Notes: generated by a model from the letters alone, not told the origin. Positions 35,786 to 45,532 are shown, counted from the stretch's first letter. The stretch: DNA of 64,000 nt from Microvirga roseola (GCF_020866965.1 NZ_JAJATX010000003.1:1-64000), one strand, 5' to 3'. Numbers and translations: made by a program.

Positions 35786-35803
35786 GAACGTGATGGCTTG
35801 AGG

Positions 35804-37288
35804 TCAGGAGGCGCGCGGAAAGAGCGGCACGACCTTGTTGTCGTCGGACGGCGTCAGGTGGCGCTGGATCGCGGCATGAAGATCGCGGCTGAGGATCGGC
35901 TTCTGGAGCAGCGGAAACTCGCTGTCCTCGCCCGCAATGACGGGACTGCCGGTAATCAGCAGGACGGGAAGATCGGGGAAGATCTGCCGGACTTCCCGCG
36001 CCAGCATCGCGCCGTTCATGGTGCCCGGCATGGCGACGTCCGTCAGCACGAGGCCGGGCTTGCGCGTGCGGAGGCTCTGGATCGCCTGTCCGGCATCGGT
36101 GGCGACGTTCGCCACGTATCCGAATTCCTCCAGCATCGATTGCAGCGCGAGGGCGACCTCGACCTCGTCGTCGACCACGAGGATTTCCGTGTGCCCCCTC
36201 TCGTCCGCGCCCAGGGCCTCGTCGTCGCCGAGGGAGCCGGAGGGGAGCATGGTCGCGGCCTTGGCGCGCGGCAGGTAGAGGATGATCGCCGTGTCGGATC
36301 CGTCGTGGCGGACCTCCGAAGCCCCGCCGAGGGACCGCAGGAAATGCAGGCTCTGGCTCACATTGAGCCAGGCGGACAGGTCGAGATCCCGGATGGCGAA
36401 AGCCTGCTCGCTCAGGGGATCGGCGCTGCGAACGGCCTCGCCCGCTCCCGTCCCGCGGATCACGAGGCGCACGAAGTCGCCTTCGAGCTTCAGGTTCGAC
36501 AGGGATCCCTTCTGGACCTGCATGTTCTGCGCCTCGAGCGAGATCGTCCCGCCTTGCGTCAGGGCATCCCGGATGTGGGCGCTGAGGGTGACGATCGCCG
36601 TTTCGATATCGTCGGGATCGGCCTCGACGGGCCAGAGGCTCTCCTCGAGCGACAGGCGCAGTTCGACCGTATCCCGCAGCAGCGAGCGGCCCATCAGGGT
36701 CGCAACCGAGTTCACCCGCTCGGTCAGATCCACATACTGGACCTGGAGTTCGTGCTGGCGCGCGAAGGCGGTGGACTTTGCAATCAGCTTGGCGGCTTGG
36801 TCAGAGGCGACGAGAGCCGAAAGAAGCTTGCGCTGCAGGGCCGGCTGGTCCTTCACCTGCCGGGCCACGGCATCGATATTGGCGCTGATCACCATGAGCC
36901 TGTTGTTGAGGTCATGGGTGATGCCGTCCCGCAGGCGATCCACGGCCTGCGCCTTCTGCGTCCGCCGCAGGGTCCTTCCGTTCTCGAAGGGGGACGGCTC
37001 GCTCGGAACGGGCAGCCTCGCGAGATCCGGCTCTGCCCTGGCGAGCGGAACCTCCTCGACGGCAGGCGTCGGGGCGGCCTCGGAAGGCTGCTCGGAGAGG
37101 GCGCGCCGGATCTGCCGCCCGATCAGCAGGGGCATCCCGGCCGTCGCGAGGAGGAAGATCCCTGCCGCGGCGGCAAACAGCTCGGCATCCCGTGAGAAGG
37201 CGGCGCCGGCTATCGCCAGCCCCGAAAAGACCAGGGCGAAGCAGGCGACCAGGAGGGATAGCCTCAATGAAATGGGCAGCCGGTGCAT
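35804..37288 (-). CDS. Hybrid histidine kinase-like protein with degenerate ATPase and C-terminal receiver
   Basis: A 494-residue membrane protein. Two N-terminal hydrophobic helices (about 7-30 and 38-57) are followed by a linker, a histidine-phosphotransfer-like segment GITHDLNNRL (His125), a region aligned with HATPase_c (about 190-340) and a receiver domain (about 367-485) with Asp373/Asp374, phospho-acceptor Asp417 (LTDVAMPG), Thr in LLITGS and Lys in LLQKPI. The ATPase part lacks the expected N-box Asn (SAHIRDAL where NARDAM is usual) and a clear DxGxG box (VIRGTGAG), so kinase activity is doubtful. It is divergent from the GH3 gene. Confidence 0.82.
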   Translation of the reverse strand: MHRLPISLRLSLLVACFALVFSGLAIAGAAFSRDAELFAAAAGIFLLATAGMPLLIGRQIRRALSEQPSEAAPTPAVEEVPLARAEPDLARLPVPSEPSPFENGRTLRRTQKAQAVDRLRDGITHDLNNRLMVISANIDAVARQVKDQPALQRKLLSALVASDQAAKLIAKSTAFARQHELQVQYVDLTERVNSVATLMGRSLLRDTVELRLSLEESLWPVEADPDDIETAIVTLSAHIRDALTQGGTISLEAQNMQVQKGSLSNLKLEGDFVRLVIRGTGAGEAVRSADPLSEQAFAIRDLDLSAWLNVSQSLHFLRSLGGASEVRHDGSDTAIILYLPRAKAATMLPSGSLGDDEALGADERGHTEILVVDDEVEVALALQSMLEEFGYVANVATDAGQAIQSLRTRKPGLVLTDVAMPGTMNGAMLAREVRQIFPDLPVLLITGSPVIAGEDSEFPLLQKPILSRDLHAAIQRHLTPSDDNKVVPLFPRAS

Positions 37289-37420
37289 CGTTCTTCCAAC
37301 AATTTGAATTGACCTCGCGCCACCGCGACGCCAATTCCGCCGTTACCTTGTGTAGCACGAACCGAAGGCAAGCGTTACCGCCTCGCAACGAAGTTTCAGT
37401 GCTCGAAAAAGGAGGTCGTT

Positions 37421-39655
37421 TTGCGGCAGTTTCGTTTCTCGGTTCTCGTACGCGTCTGTCTCTTCCTGCTTCTCGTCTTCCCCACAGCCGCCGCAACGGC
37501 GCAGGACGATATCGAGCGCCGCGTGAACGATCTCCTCGCGCGCATGACGCTCGAGGAGAAGATCGGGCAGATGAACCTCATCTCCCATGGATTGCCGCTC
37601 CGGTGGGAGGACATCGCCGAGGGGAAGGTCGGAGCCCTGCTTAACTTCAACAACGCCCAGGACGTCGCCCGCGCCCAGGCTCTGGCACGCCAGTCCCGCC
37701 TCAAGATCCCGCTGCTCTTCGGCCTCGACGTCCTCCACGGATTCCGCACCCAGTTCCCGCTTCCCTTAGGGGAGGCCGCAGCCTTCAATCCGCGCCTCTC
37801 GCGGTTGGCCTCGGAATGGGGCGCGCGGGAAGCCGCCCATGTGGGCGTGAACTGGACCTTCGCTCCCATGGCCGACCTGTCGAGGGACAGCCGCTGGGGA
37901 CGCATCGTCGAGGGCTTCGGCGAAGACCCGCATCTCGGTTCGGTGCTCACGGCCGCCCGCGTCGAGGGCTTTCAGGCCGGCGGCCTCGCGACGGCGGTGA
38001 AGCACTTCGCAGGCTACGGCGCGCCGCAGGGCGGGCGCGACTACGACACCACCTATATTCCGCGCGCGTCGATGTACGACATCTATCTCCCGCCCTTCCG
38101 GGCGGCGCTGGAGGCTGGAGCGGCCAGCTTCATGGCGGCCTTCAACGCCCTGAACGGGGAGCCCTCGACCGCCAATGCCTGGCTCCTGACGGATGTGCTG
38201 CGCCATCAATGGGGCTTCGACGGCTTCGTGACCTCCGATTGGGCCGGCATCCATGAGCTCATCGGGCACGGCGTCGCGGAAGACGGAGCCGATGCCGCCC
38301 GTATGGCCGTTATGGCCGGCGTCGACATGGACATGATGGGCCGCCTCTACATCCAGCACCTCCCCGAGGAGGTGCGTGCGGGCCGCGTGCCGGAAAGCGT
38401 CATCGACGAGGCGGTCAGGCGGATCCTGAGAACCAAGATGAAGCTCGGTCTGTTCGACAAGCCCGACATCGATCCTGCCCACACGGATGCCGAGTTCCCG
38501 ACGCCCGAGGCTCGTCGGTTGGCCCGCGAGGTCGCCCGCGAAACGCTCGTCCTGCTGCAGAACCGCGGCGACGTGCTGCCCGTGAAACCGGGCATCCGCT
38601 CCGTCGCGGTGGTCGGGCCCCTGGCGGATGCACCCCGCGACCAGTTCGGTCCGCACGGCGCAAGAGCCCATCCGGAGGACAGCGTCACGATCCTGGAGGG
38701 AATCCGCCGCCGGGCGTCGCAGACCGGCATCGACGTGCGGCACGCCCCGGCCTGCGATCTCTTCTGCCGCTCGACGGACCAGCTTCCCGCAGCCATTGCG
38801 GCGGCTCAAGCCTCCGATCTCGTGATCGCCGTCTTCGGCGAGCCGGGGGACCTTTCGGGCGAGGCGGCCTCCCGCGCGCACATGAACCTGAGCGGCCGAC
38901 AGGCGGAGGTGCTGGAGGCGCTGGCTGCCACCGGCAAGCCCATCGCCCTCGTCATCGTGGGCGGACGGCCTCTCGTCCTCGGGAACCTCGCGGAGAAGAT
39001 CCCCTCAATCCTCATGGCCTGGTATCCGGGAACGGAGGGCGGCCCTGCGGTGGCCGACGTGCTCTTCGGCGACGTGAGCCCGAGCGGCAAGCTCCCCGTG
39101 ACCTGGCCGCGTGCAACCGGGCAGATGCCTCTCTACTACAACCGCCTTCCCACCGGCCGACCCACCCTGGCGGAGAACCGCTTCACCCTCAAATACCAGG
39201 ACGAGGAGATCACGCCTCTCTATCCTTTCGGCTGGGGGCTCAGCTACACGCGCTTCGGCTATTCCGAGCCGGCCATCGCCAAGCCGCAGCTGGAAGCGGG
39301 CGAGGAGCTGGAGGTGTCGGTCACCGTCACCAACACGGGCGACCGGCCCGGACAGGAAGTGGTGCAGCTCTACACCCGCGATCCGGTTGCGAGCCGCAGC
39401 CGGCCCCTGCAGGAGCTGAAGGCCTTCGAGAAGGTCGCCCTCAACCCCGGCGAGGCGAAGCGCTTGACCCTGCGGATCCCGTTCGAGGACCTCGGCTTCC
39501 ATCTCGACGACGGGACCCATCTGGTGGAGGCCGGCGCGATCCAGGTCTTCGTGGGCGGCAATTCGCTCGCCGAGCCTGTCGGCGAGGCGCGGATTATGGA
39601 GACGATCCGGACCCCTCCGGGACAGCGGGCCTCTTCCTCGACCATCGCCCAATAA
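37421..39655 (+). CDS. bglX: Periplasmic beta-glucosidase, GH3 (BglX-like)
   Basis: A 744-residue secreted enzyme. The TTG start has GGAGG at 5-bp spacing and gives a signal peptide (about 1-28, ending ATAQ). The GH3 N-terminal barrel follows with the KHF motif (AVKHFAGYG) and the nucleophile Asp in FVTSDWAGI. The C-terminal GH3 domain (about 380-590) has a candidate acid/base Glu in FGEPGDLSGEAASR, and a fibronectin-like domain ends the protein (VTNTGDRPGQEVVQLY). It should hydrolyse beta-linked gluco-oligosaccharides in the periplasm, possibly linked to the beta-glucan exported by the NdvA-like transporter, which is inference. Confidence 0.93.
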   Translation: MRQFRFSVLVRVCLFLLLVFPTAAATAQDDIERRVNDLLARMTLEEKIGQMNLISHGLPLRWEDIAEGKVGALLNFNNAQDVARAQALARQSRLKIPLLFGLDVLHGFRTQFPLPLGEAAAFNPRLSRLASEWGAREAAHVGVNWTFAPMADLSRDSRWGRIVEGFGEDPHLGSVLTAARVEGFQAGGLATAVKHFAGYGAPQGGRDYDTTYIPRASMYDIYLPPFRAALEAGAASFMAAFNALNGEPSTANAWLLTDVLRHQWGFDGFVTSDWAGIHELIGHGVAEDGADAARMAVMAGVDMDMMGRLYIQHLPEEVRAGRVPESVIDEAVRRILRTKMKLGLFDKPDIDPAHTDAEFPTPEARRLAREVARETLVLLQNRGDVLPVKPGIRSVAVVGPLADAPRDQFGPHGARAHPEDSVTILEGIRRRASQTGIDVRHAPACDLFCRSTDQLPAAIAAAQASDLVIAVFGEPGDLSGEAASRAHMNLSGRQAEVLEALAATGKPIALVIVGGRPLVLGNLAEKIPSILMAWYPGTEGGPAVADVLFGDVSPSGKLPVTWPRATGQMPLYYNRLPTGRPTLAENRFTLKYQDEEITPLYPFGWGLSYTRFGYSEPAIAKPQLEAGEELEVSVTVTNTGDRPGQEVVQLYTRDPVASRSRPLQELKAFEKVALNPGEAKRLTLRIPFEDLGFHLDDGTHLVEAGAIQVFVGGNSLAEPVGEARIMETIRTPPGQRASSSTIAQ

Positions 39656-39741
39656 GACCGGCAAGGGCCGCTCCGAAGATTGCGCGAGCGGCCTTTTGCA
39701 CCAACAAATCCGTTAAGAAACGGGCTATATGATGGATCGTC

Positions 39742-40543
39742 ATGGGTCCGCATCAGACAGCCCGCAGGCACCGCGCCCTCGCCGACCGCTATGTCAGATC
39801 GGCGAGAACCATCGTGGCGTCGGAACGGACCGGAGCGGCAGATGCGCTGCTCGGCATGGCACTGACCTTCATTGCGGGCGCAATCAATGCGGGCGGGTTC
39901 CTGGCCGTGGGCCAGTACACCTCGCACATGTCCGGCATCCTCTCCGCCATGGCCGATCACCTCGCCCTTGGCGCGTTCGGCCTGACGCTGCTCGGGCTCG
40001 CAGCCTTTCCGCCCTTCGTGCTGGGGGCAGCCTGCTCGGCCATGCTGATCAACTGGGGACGCCGCCATGGAATCGGCAGCCGCTATGCCATGCCCCTGAT
40101 GCTGGAAGCGCTGTTGCTTCTCGGCTTCGGCATCCTGGGCTGGCTGGCCTATCCCTCCTCCGGCTTCGTCGCCGCCGCCGTGCCCCTGCTCTGCTTCATC
40201 ATGGGCCTGCAGAACGCAACGATCACCAAGATCTCCGGCGCGCGGATGCGCACGACCCACGTGACCGGAATCGTGACGGATATCGGCATCGAACTCGGCA
40301 AGCTCGCCTACTGGAACCGGAGCCGCGATCTGCCGGAGCCCGTCAGGGCGGACCGGGACAAGCTGCGCCTCCTTTTGCCTGCTCCTCGGCTCATTCTTCG
40401 TAGGCGGCGTGACCGGCGCCATAGGCTTCAGCCAAATCGGCTTCCTGTTCTCTCTACCCTTCGCCGTGCTGCTGCTCATGCTGGCCGGACCGCCCCTGGC
40501 GGAGGACGTGTTTCTGCGCCCCGGCCCGGTCGGCGAAGGCTGA
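39742..40543 (+). pseudogene. DUF1275 (YoaK-like) membrane protein, frameshifted
   Basis: The first about 210 codons encode a DUF1275 membrane protein (SERTGAADALLGMALTFIAGAINAGGFLAVG, GLQNATITKISGARMRTTHVTGIVTDIGIELG). At a TTTT run (40373-40376) the frame changes. In the next frame the sequence continues as LLLGSFFVGGVTGAIGFSQIG, the natural C-terminal helices, and stops at 40541-40543. Removing one T restores about 266 residues. Without it, the frame ends in an Arg-rich nonsense tail at 40551. Either a true one-base mutation, a sequencing error or, less likely, slippage. Confidence 0.85.
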
Positions 40544-40612
40544 GACGGTAGCTGCCTCAGGAACATCGGCCAAGGTTCGGCGGTTCATCCGTGACAGGAT
40601 GGAGCCGCCGGA

Positions 40613-41458
40613 ATGCCTCGTAACAACCACAATCCCGTCGAGCTTCTCGCCCGGTTCGGCTTCGGCGCCCGGGGCGTCGTCTATTGCCTCGTCGGCGGCC
40701 TCGCCCTCCTTGCCGCCATCGGCGCCGGCGGGCAGACAGGCGGCAGCCAGAGCGCCCTGCAGACGGTGCTCGCCCAGCCCCTCGGCTGGATCTGGCTGGC
40801 GCTGATCGCAATCGGCCTCTTCGGCTTCTGCGCCTGGCGCATCGTGGAGGCGGTGACGGACGCCGATCGTCGCGGCAACGACATGAAGGGCCTCGGCATC
40901 CGGGCCGCCCATCTGATCGGCGGCCTCATCTATGCAGGCCTTGCGGTTTCGGCGCTGAGCCTCGCTTTCGGCTGGGGAACGAGCGGGGGCAGCGGAGAGG
41001 ATGGCGCGGCCCAGGACTGGACGGCATGGCTTCTGGCGCAGCCTTTCGGCCGCTGGCTCACCGGTCTCGTCGGCGCGGGCATCGTCGGCGCGGGGCTCGC
41101 CTTCGCCTGGAAAGCCTGGCGCGGCGATGTCGCCGAATATCTCGCCCTGCCCGCCGACAAGCGGGACTGGTTCGTCACCCTCGGGCGCATGGGCTTCGCC
41201 GCGCGGGGCGTCGTGTTCATCATCATTGGCGGCTTTCTGATTCTCGCCGCTTGGCACAGCCAATCCTCGGATGTGCGCGGCCTCGGCGGCGCGCTCCGGG
41301 CGCTGCAGGAGCAGCCCTACGGCTGGGTCCTCCTGGCGCTCACCGCTATCGGCCTCTTCGCCTTCGGCATCTTCGGCCTGGTTCAGGCACGCTACCGCCA
41401 TATCGATGCGCCCGATCTCGATGACGCCAAGGCCGCCGCGGCGCAGGTCGGCCGGTGA
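40613..41458 (+). CDS. DUF1206 membrane protein
   Basis: A 281-residue protein with three similar units of two helices each. Each unit begins with an FGARGVVY-type element (FGFGARGVVYCLVGG at about 15, a degenerate middle unit, and MGFAARGVVFIIIGG at about 200) and contains QPLGWIWLALIAIGLFGF or similar. This internal repeat is the known DUF1206 pattern. Function is unknown; the family is common in actinobacteria and rhizobia. It lies between two other membrane protein genes on the same strand, but with gaps of about 70-80 bp. Confidence 0.88.
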   Translation: MPRNNHNPVELLARFGFGARGVVYCLVGGLALLAAIGAGGQTGGSQSALQTVLAQPLGWIWLALIAIGLFGFCAWRIVEAVTDADRRGNDMKGLGIRAAHLIGGLIYAGLAVSALSLAFGWGTSGGSGEDGAAQDWTAWLLAQPFGRWLTGLVGAGIVGAGLAFAWKAWRGDVAEYLALPADKRDWFVTLGRMGFAARGVVFIIIGGFLILAAWHSQSSDVRGLGGALRALQEQPYGWVLLALTAIGLFAFGIFGLVQARYRHIDAPDLDDAKAAAAQVGR

Positions 41459-41534
41459 CGGGCGCACCTCCAGGGAACAGCAGGTGCAGGCACTTTGTTG
41501 GGCTTCTCGAGTATTGTGTCCGTTGTGAGGTCTC

Positions 41535-42452
41535 ATGTCCCGCACCATCGAGATTACGATTCCACCGGAGAAGCGGCAGACGCTGATCGAGCGCATCCAG
41601 GGCCGCGAGGGTATTGTCGGAATTGCGGTGCAGACTGGAGTTTCTCTCAGTCCGCCCGGCGACATCGTGACGGTGCAGGCTACCAACAAGGCCGTCGAGG
41701 AAATCCTCAGGATCATCGAGGATCTCAACATTCTGGAGAGCGGCTCCTTCGTCCTCAGCGAACCGGCCGCGCTCGTCGCGCCCTCTCAGCGCAAGGCCAT
41801 CGAACACCAGACCAATGAAGCCGCCTGGGAGGAGATGCAGTCCCTCCTGCGCCGGGACACCAGTCTCACCGTCAACTTCCTTTCGCTGATGACGCTCTCC
41901 GGCGCCATCGCAGCGGTCGGCCTCCTGCAGGACACGCTGCATCTCGTCATCGGGGCGATGCTCGTCGCCCCCGGCTTCGAGCCGCTGGTGCGGATCGTGC
42001 TCGGCCCGCCGAGCGGAGCATGGCACGTGTCACGGGCAGGCCTCGCAGCAACATTGGTCGGTTACCTCATGCTCGCCTTCGGGGCTGCCGTGGGCCTGCT
42101 CATCGCGGTCCCGCTCGACCCGACGGTCCCGGCCGACCTCTCCAACCAGCAATGGATCCGTTATTGGACGAGCTTCAAGTGGTCGGGAGCCATCGTCGCC
42201 GTGTTCGGGGGGCTTGCGGGAACGGTCATCGTCAACTCCCGCCGGACGGTCTTCGCCGCCGGCGTGATGATCGCACTCGCGCTCGTGCCGAGCATGGCGA
42301 TTGCCGGCATGGCCCTCGTCATCGGCGATTTCCCGCTCATGCTGCAGGCCCTGGCGCGCTGGGGAATGGATGTCGCCTGCGTGCTGCTCGCAAGCTCCCT
42401 GGCGATGACGCTCAAGCGCCTGCTGATGCACCGCCGAAAGGCCCTTTTCTGA
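41535..42452 (+). CDS. DUF389 membrane protein
   Basis: A 305-residue protein with an N-terminal soluble alpha/beta domain (about 1-85, MSRTIEITIPPEKRQTLIERI and an IVTVQATNKAVEEIL ACT-like unit). About five membrane helices follow (SLTVNFLSLMTLSGAIAAVGLLQ, LVIGAMLVAPGFEPLVRI, and others), which is the DUF389 core. The function is unknown; a GAGG element precedes the ATG. The soluble half may be a ligand sensor for the membrane half, which is inference. Confidence 0.85.
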   Translation: MSRTIEITIPPEKRQTLIERIQGREGIVGIAVQTGVSLSPPGDIVTVQATNKAVEEILRIIEDLNILESGSFVLSEPAALVAPSQRKAIEHQTNEAAWEEMQSLLRRDTSLTVNFLSLMTLSGAIAAVGLLQDTLHLVIGAMLVAPGFEPLVRIVLGPPSGAWHVSRAGLAATLVGYLMLAFGAAVGLLIAVPLDPTVPADLSNQQWIRYWTSFKWSGAIVAVFGGLAGTVIVNSRRTVFAAGVMIALALVPSMAIAGMALVIGDFPLMLQALARWGMDVACVLLASSLAMTLKRLLMHRRKALF

Positions 42453-42584
42453 ACGGTTCGGGCCGGAGAGATCGGATCGGCGACCTGCGGAGAACTGTGA
42501 CAAAACCGATAGATGCATGGACAGGCCGGCAATGCTACGTAAGGATGCTACCCCGCCCAAGGAAAACCGTCCCAAACGTCGTCG

Positions 42585-43394
42585 ATGTCCTTCCCAGTTC
42601 CTGCCAATGAATCTGAGCGTCTTGAAGCGCTGCACCGGCTTGCCGTTCTCGATGCTCCCGCCTCTCCTTCCCTCGACCGCATCTGCCGTGTTGCTCAGCA
42701 GGTCTTCAACGTGCCGATTGTGCTGGTGACCCTGCTCGATGCAGACCGCCAGCATTTCAAGGCCGCCCTCGGCGTCGACGGCATCACGGGAACCGAACGC
42801 AGGCATGCCTTCTGCAATTACACGATTCTCCACGACGAGGTCTTCGTGGTGCCCGATGCGCTGAAGAACGGGAGTTTCGCGTCGAATCCCTATGTGACGG
42901 GGGAGCCGAGAATCCGGTTCTACGCGGGCGCGCCGCTGGCCACGGAGCATGGGATCCGCCTCGGCTCGCTTTGCATCATCGATATGGAGCCGCGGGACAT
43001 GGCTCAGCATGAGACCGCCATTCTCGCCGGCCTCAGCCGCCTCGTGATCGATGAATTGTGGCTGCACCATCTCGAGCAGACCGGGCGGGTGCATCCGAGC
43101 TTCGCTTCCGCTCCCGCCGCCCGCACGGAACTCGATTTTCACCTGCAGAAGCCGCCGAAAGGTTCGCAGATCCGCACGGCGAGGGCGCTCCTCAACTGGT
43201 CCGTTCGCGAGCTGGCGGAGGCCTCCGGCGTCTCCGCGATGACGATCAAGCGCATCGAGGCGCAAGGCGCAGACGCGGTTCGGAAGGAAAGCCTGGACGC
43301 GGTCCTGCAGGCGCTGGAAGACGCCGGCATCGAATTCATCTTCAAGCCTGACGCAAAGTTCGGACTGCAGTGGCAGGACACCGGGCGATCCTGA
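42585..43394 (+). CDS. GAF-domain and XRE-type HTH fusion regulator
   Basis: A 269-residue predicted one-component regulator. Residues about 5-165 form a GAF sensor of the type found in GAF histidine kinases (ESERLEALHRLAVLDAP, VPIVLVTLLDADRQHFKAALG, FYAGAPLATEHGIRLGSLCIID). Residues about 195-255 form a helix-turn-helix of the XRE class (RALLNWSVRELAEASGVSAMTIKRIEAQG), followed by a short tail. GAF sensors usually precede kinases or cyclases; a direct link to an XRE reader is less common. The ligand and targets are unknown. The ribosome site is weak. Confidence 0.85.
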   Translation: MSFPVPANESERLEALHRLAVLDAPASPSLDRICRVAQQVFNVPIVLVTLLDADRQHFKAALGVDGITGTERRHAFCNYTILHDEVFVVPDALKNGSFASNPYVTGEPRIRFYAGAPLATEHGIRLGSLCIIDMEPRDMAQHETAILAGLSRLVIDELWLHHLEQTGRVHPSFASAPAARTELDFHLQKPPKGSQIRTARALLNWSVRELAEASGVSAMTIKRIEAQGADAVRKESLDAVLQALEDAGIEFIFKPDAKFGLQWQDTGRS

Positions 43395-43582
43395 GCGTTG
43401 CTTCATGGCTACTTGGAAAGTATTCATTAGTTTAAATCTCAATTTAACGTCCGATTAGGATTCCCTGGTCCAAATTGGCTCAGCCGGCACGGATGGAGAT
43501 CCGGTGCCCGACAGCGCCTACGATCCTCCCAAGGCTCGAGAGGTGAGTGCGCGCGCCCGAGAGTCACTGGAAGGACCAGACG

Positions 43583-44698
43583 ATGTTCATGTTTCGATCA
43601 GCAAGCGAGATGGGCGCCAAGCTCGAGGCCCTGGACCGGTCGCAGGCCGTCATCGAATTCGAGCCCGACGGCACCATCCTTGCCGCCAACAAGAATTTCC
43701 TTTCCGCCCTCGGCTACAGCCTGGACGAAATCCGCGGCAGGCATCACAGCCTGTTCGTCGATCCCATCCAGCGCGAGAGCGCGGAATACAAGGCGTTCTG
43801 GGCTGCCCTCGCCCGTGGCGAGTATCAATCGGGGGAATTCAGGCGCATCGGCAAGAGCGGAAAGGAGGTCTGGATCCAGGCCTCCTACAACCCGATCCTC
43901 GATTCGAGCGGAAAGCCCTACAAGGTGGTCAAGTTCGCCACCGACGTCACGGCCCAGGTGCAGGAGCGCATGAGGCGGGCCGATCTCGTCCGGTCCATCG
44001 CCACGGATCTCGGAGAGATCACCAGCGCGGTCGCCGACGTGACGCGCCAGACCGCCGATGCGGCCAGCGCCTCCAACGAGACATCGTCGAACGTGCAGGC
44101 GGTTGCCGCCGGCGCGGAGGAGTTGGCCGCCTCCATCGGCGAGATCAGCCAGCAGGTGAGCCACGCCCTGACGATCTCGACCGAGGCGGTCAACCGGGGC
44201 AAGGAGGCCAAGGTCATGGTGTCGAGCCTTGCCGCCGCAGCTCAGAAGATCGGCGAGATCACGACGCTGATCGAATCCATCGCCTCGCAGACCAACCTCC
44301 TGGCGCTCAACGCCACCATCGAGGCGGCGCGCGCCGGAGAGGCGGGCCGCGGATTTGCGGTCGTCGCTTCCGAGGTCAAGGAACTCGCCTCCCAGACGGC
44401 GAAAGCGACGGAGGAAATCAGCGGCCAGATCGCGCAGACTCAGCCCGCGACCCAGCATGTGGTGACTGCCATCGACGGGATGACCTCGACGGTCTCGAAG
44501 GTCAACGAGATCTCCGTGGCGATTTCAGCCGCCATCGAGGAGCAGGCGGCGGTCACGCAGGAGATGTCCGCCACCATGCTGAGCGCCTCGAGAAGCGTGT
44601 CCTCCATCAGCACAAGCATCAATGAGATCGCCCGCTCGTCGGACCTGGTGAGATCCGCCACCGAAAAGGTCCGGGAAGCCTCCGCCGCGATTGCGTAA
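43583..44698 (+). CDS. Soluble PAS-domain methyl-accepting chemotaxis protein
   Basis: A 371-residue cytosolic chemoreceptor. A PAS domain spans about 12-125 ([24 protein letters not shown], the usual redox or ligand sensor), and the rest is a coiled-coil MCP signalling domain with the conserved hairpin tip ([37 protein letters not shown] split around the turn). There are no membrane helices, so it should act in the cytoplasm or bound to a membrane array. GGAAGGA lies upstream of the chosen ATG; a start 12 codons earlier is possible. Confidence 0.92.
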   Translation: MFMFRSASEMGAKLEALDRSQAVIEFEPDGTILAANKNFLSALGYSLDEIRGRHHSLFVDPIQRESAEYKAFWAALARGEYQSGEFRRIGKSGKEVWIQASYNPILDSSGKPYKVVKFATDVTAQVQERMRRADLVRSIATDLGEITSAVADVTRQTADAASASNETSSNVQAVAAGAEELAASIGEISQQVSHALTISTEAVNRGKEAKVMVSSLAAAAQKIGEITTLIESIASQTNLLALNATIEAARAGEAGRGFAVVASEVKELASQTAKATEEISGQIAQTQPATQHVVTAIDGMTSTVSKVNEISVAISAAIEEQAAVTQEMSATMLSASRSVSSISTSINEIARSSDLVRSATEKVREASAAIA

Positions 44699-44769
44699 GA
44701 GAACCGAGGACCGGCCGCCGCTTCCGAACGGTAGGGGGCGCCGGTCGTCCATCCCAAGTTAGGAGGGAG

Positions 44770-44846
44770 TGGCGGTCCCGGGAGGACTCGAACCTCCGAC
44801 CTTCGGTTTAGGAAACCGCTGCTCTGTCCTGCTGAGCTACGAGACC
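44770..44846 (-). tRNA. tRNA-Arg (anticodon CCT)
   Basis: A 77-nt cloverleaf including an encoded CCA end. The acceptor stem pairs GGTCTCG with CGGGACC. The D arm is GCTC...GAGC, the anticodon loop is TTCCTAA with anticodon CCT, and the T arm GGAGG-TTCGAGT-CCTCC is perfect. Positions 27 and 43 do not pair. It reads AGG codons. No integrase or repeated tRNA end suggesting an element insertion was seen beside it. Confidence 0.93.
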
Positions 44847-45026
44847 GTTCAGGGTTAGGAAATAGCACGCCCGCCCGGGCGCGACCAGACCCCTCCATGG
44901 CGTTGCCCCAGGGCTCGGGACCCTCCAATCCGGTCCCCGGCCCTCCTTCACCTCGGAAGGGACGTCATTGCGGCCGGGGAACTCTCTCAGCTTCGCTTTG
45001 TTGGTGCGGAGAACAGGAGGGATCCC

Positions 45027-45239
45027 ATGGCGCAAACTCTTCGCGAATTCCTGAAGGCTGTCGAGAATCTTCCGCCCGAGACCCTGGTCTGCGTTGCCGA
45101 GGTGGACGAGGCCTTCGCCGCCAATGTGGCGGCCGTCGAGGTGGTCGAGAACGCCAAGGCGCAGAGCAAGAGCGCGGACGGGACCGAGGCGGTCGAGCTC
45201 GGAAACGGCGGTCAGAAGGCCGTGGTGATCCGCTGGTAG
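45027..45239 (+). CDS. Small hypothetical protein, 70 aa
   Basis: A 70-residue soluble protein. AGGAGGG precedes the ATG, a strong ribosome site. The N-terminal half, TLREFLKAVENLPPETLVCVAEVDEAFAANVA, looks helical; the C-terminal half is short, polar, and ends AVVIRW. No family is recognised. It follows the tRNA-Arg on the opposite strand and precedes two small disordered proteins. Confidence 0.65.
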   Translation: MAQTLREFLKAVENLPPETLVCVAEVDEAFAANVAAVEVVENAKAQSKSADGTEAVELGNGGQKAVVIRW

Positions 45240-45385
45240 GCGCTGCCGCCCCTCGGCGGCGCGGCCCTTTGCGCCTGCAACAAATCCCGGTCTCCGAGAT
45301 TGACCCTGAACGATCGGCCCCGATGGGCTGGATTGCCCGTCGGGCCGGCGTTCTCGTCAAGCAGCATAGCAAACGGGATTTTACG

Positions 45386-45532
45386 ATGACCAAGAACATT
45401 CCAGGCACCCGCCAGAACCCTGAGGGCATTCCCCAGGAGGGCCATGGCGGCTCGAACACCCGTGGAACCCAGCACCAGCAGGGCAAGAGAGGCAACGGCG
45501 CTCAGCGGCGCGAACAAGAGAAGAAGTCATGA
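45386..45532 (+). CDS. Small hydrophilic protein, 48 aa
   Basis: A 48-residue, Gly/Gln/Asn-rich, strongly polar product beginning MTKNIPGTRQNPEGIPQEG and ending in a basic EQEKKS tail. It has no predicted fold. The TGA overlaps the next ATG (ATGA), supporting a real coupled pair. The small hydrophilic make-up is like stress-induced disordered proteins (hydrophilin-like), which is only a resemblance. Confidence 0.55.
   Translation: MTKNIPGTRQNPEGIPQEGHGGSNTRGTQHQQGKRGNGAQRREQEKKS

Noticed and set aside
44770-44846. tRNA-Arg as an attachment site of a mobile element
   Set aside because: No integrase, no direct repeat of the tRNA end and no foreign-looking cargo on either side; XerD at 2.7 kb is the housekeeping enzyme.
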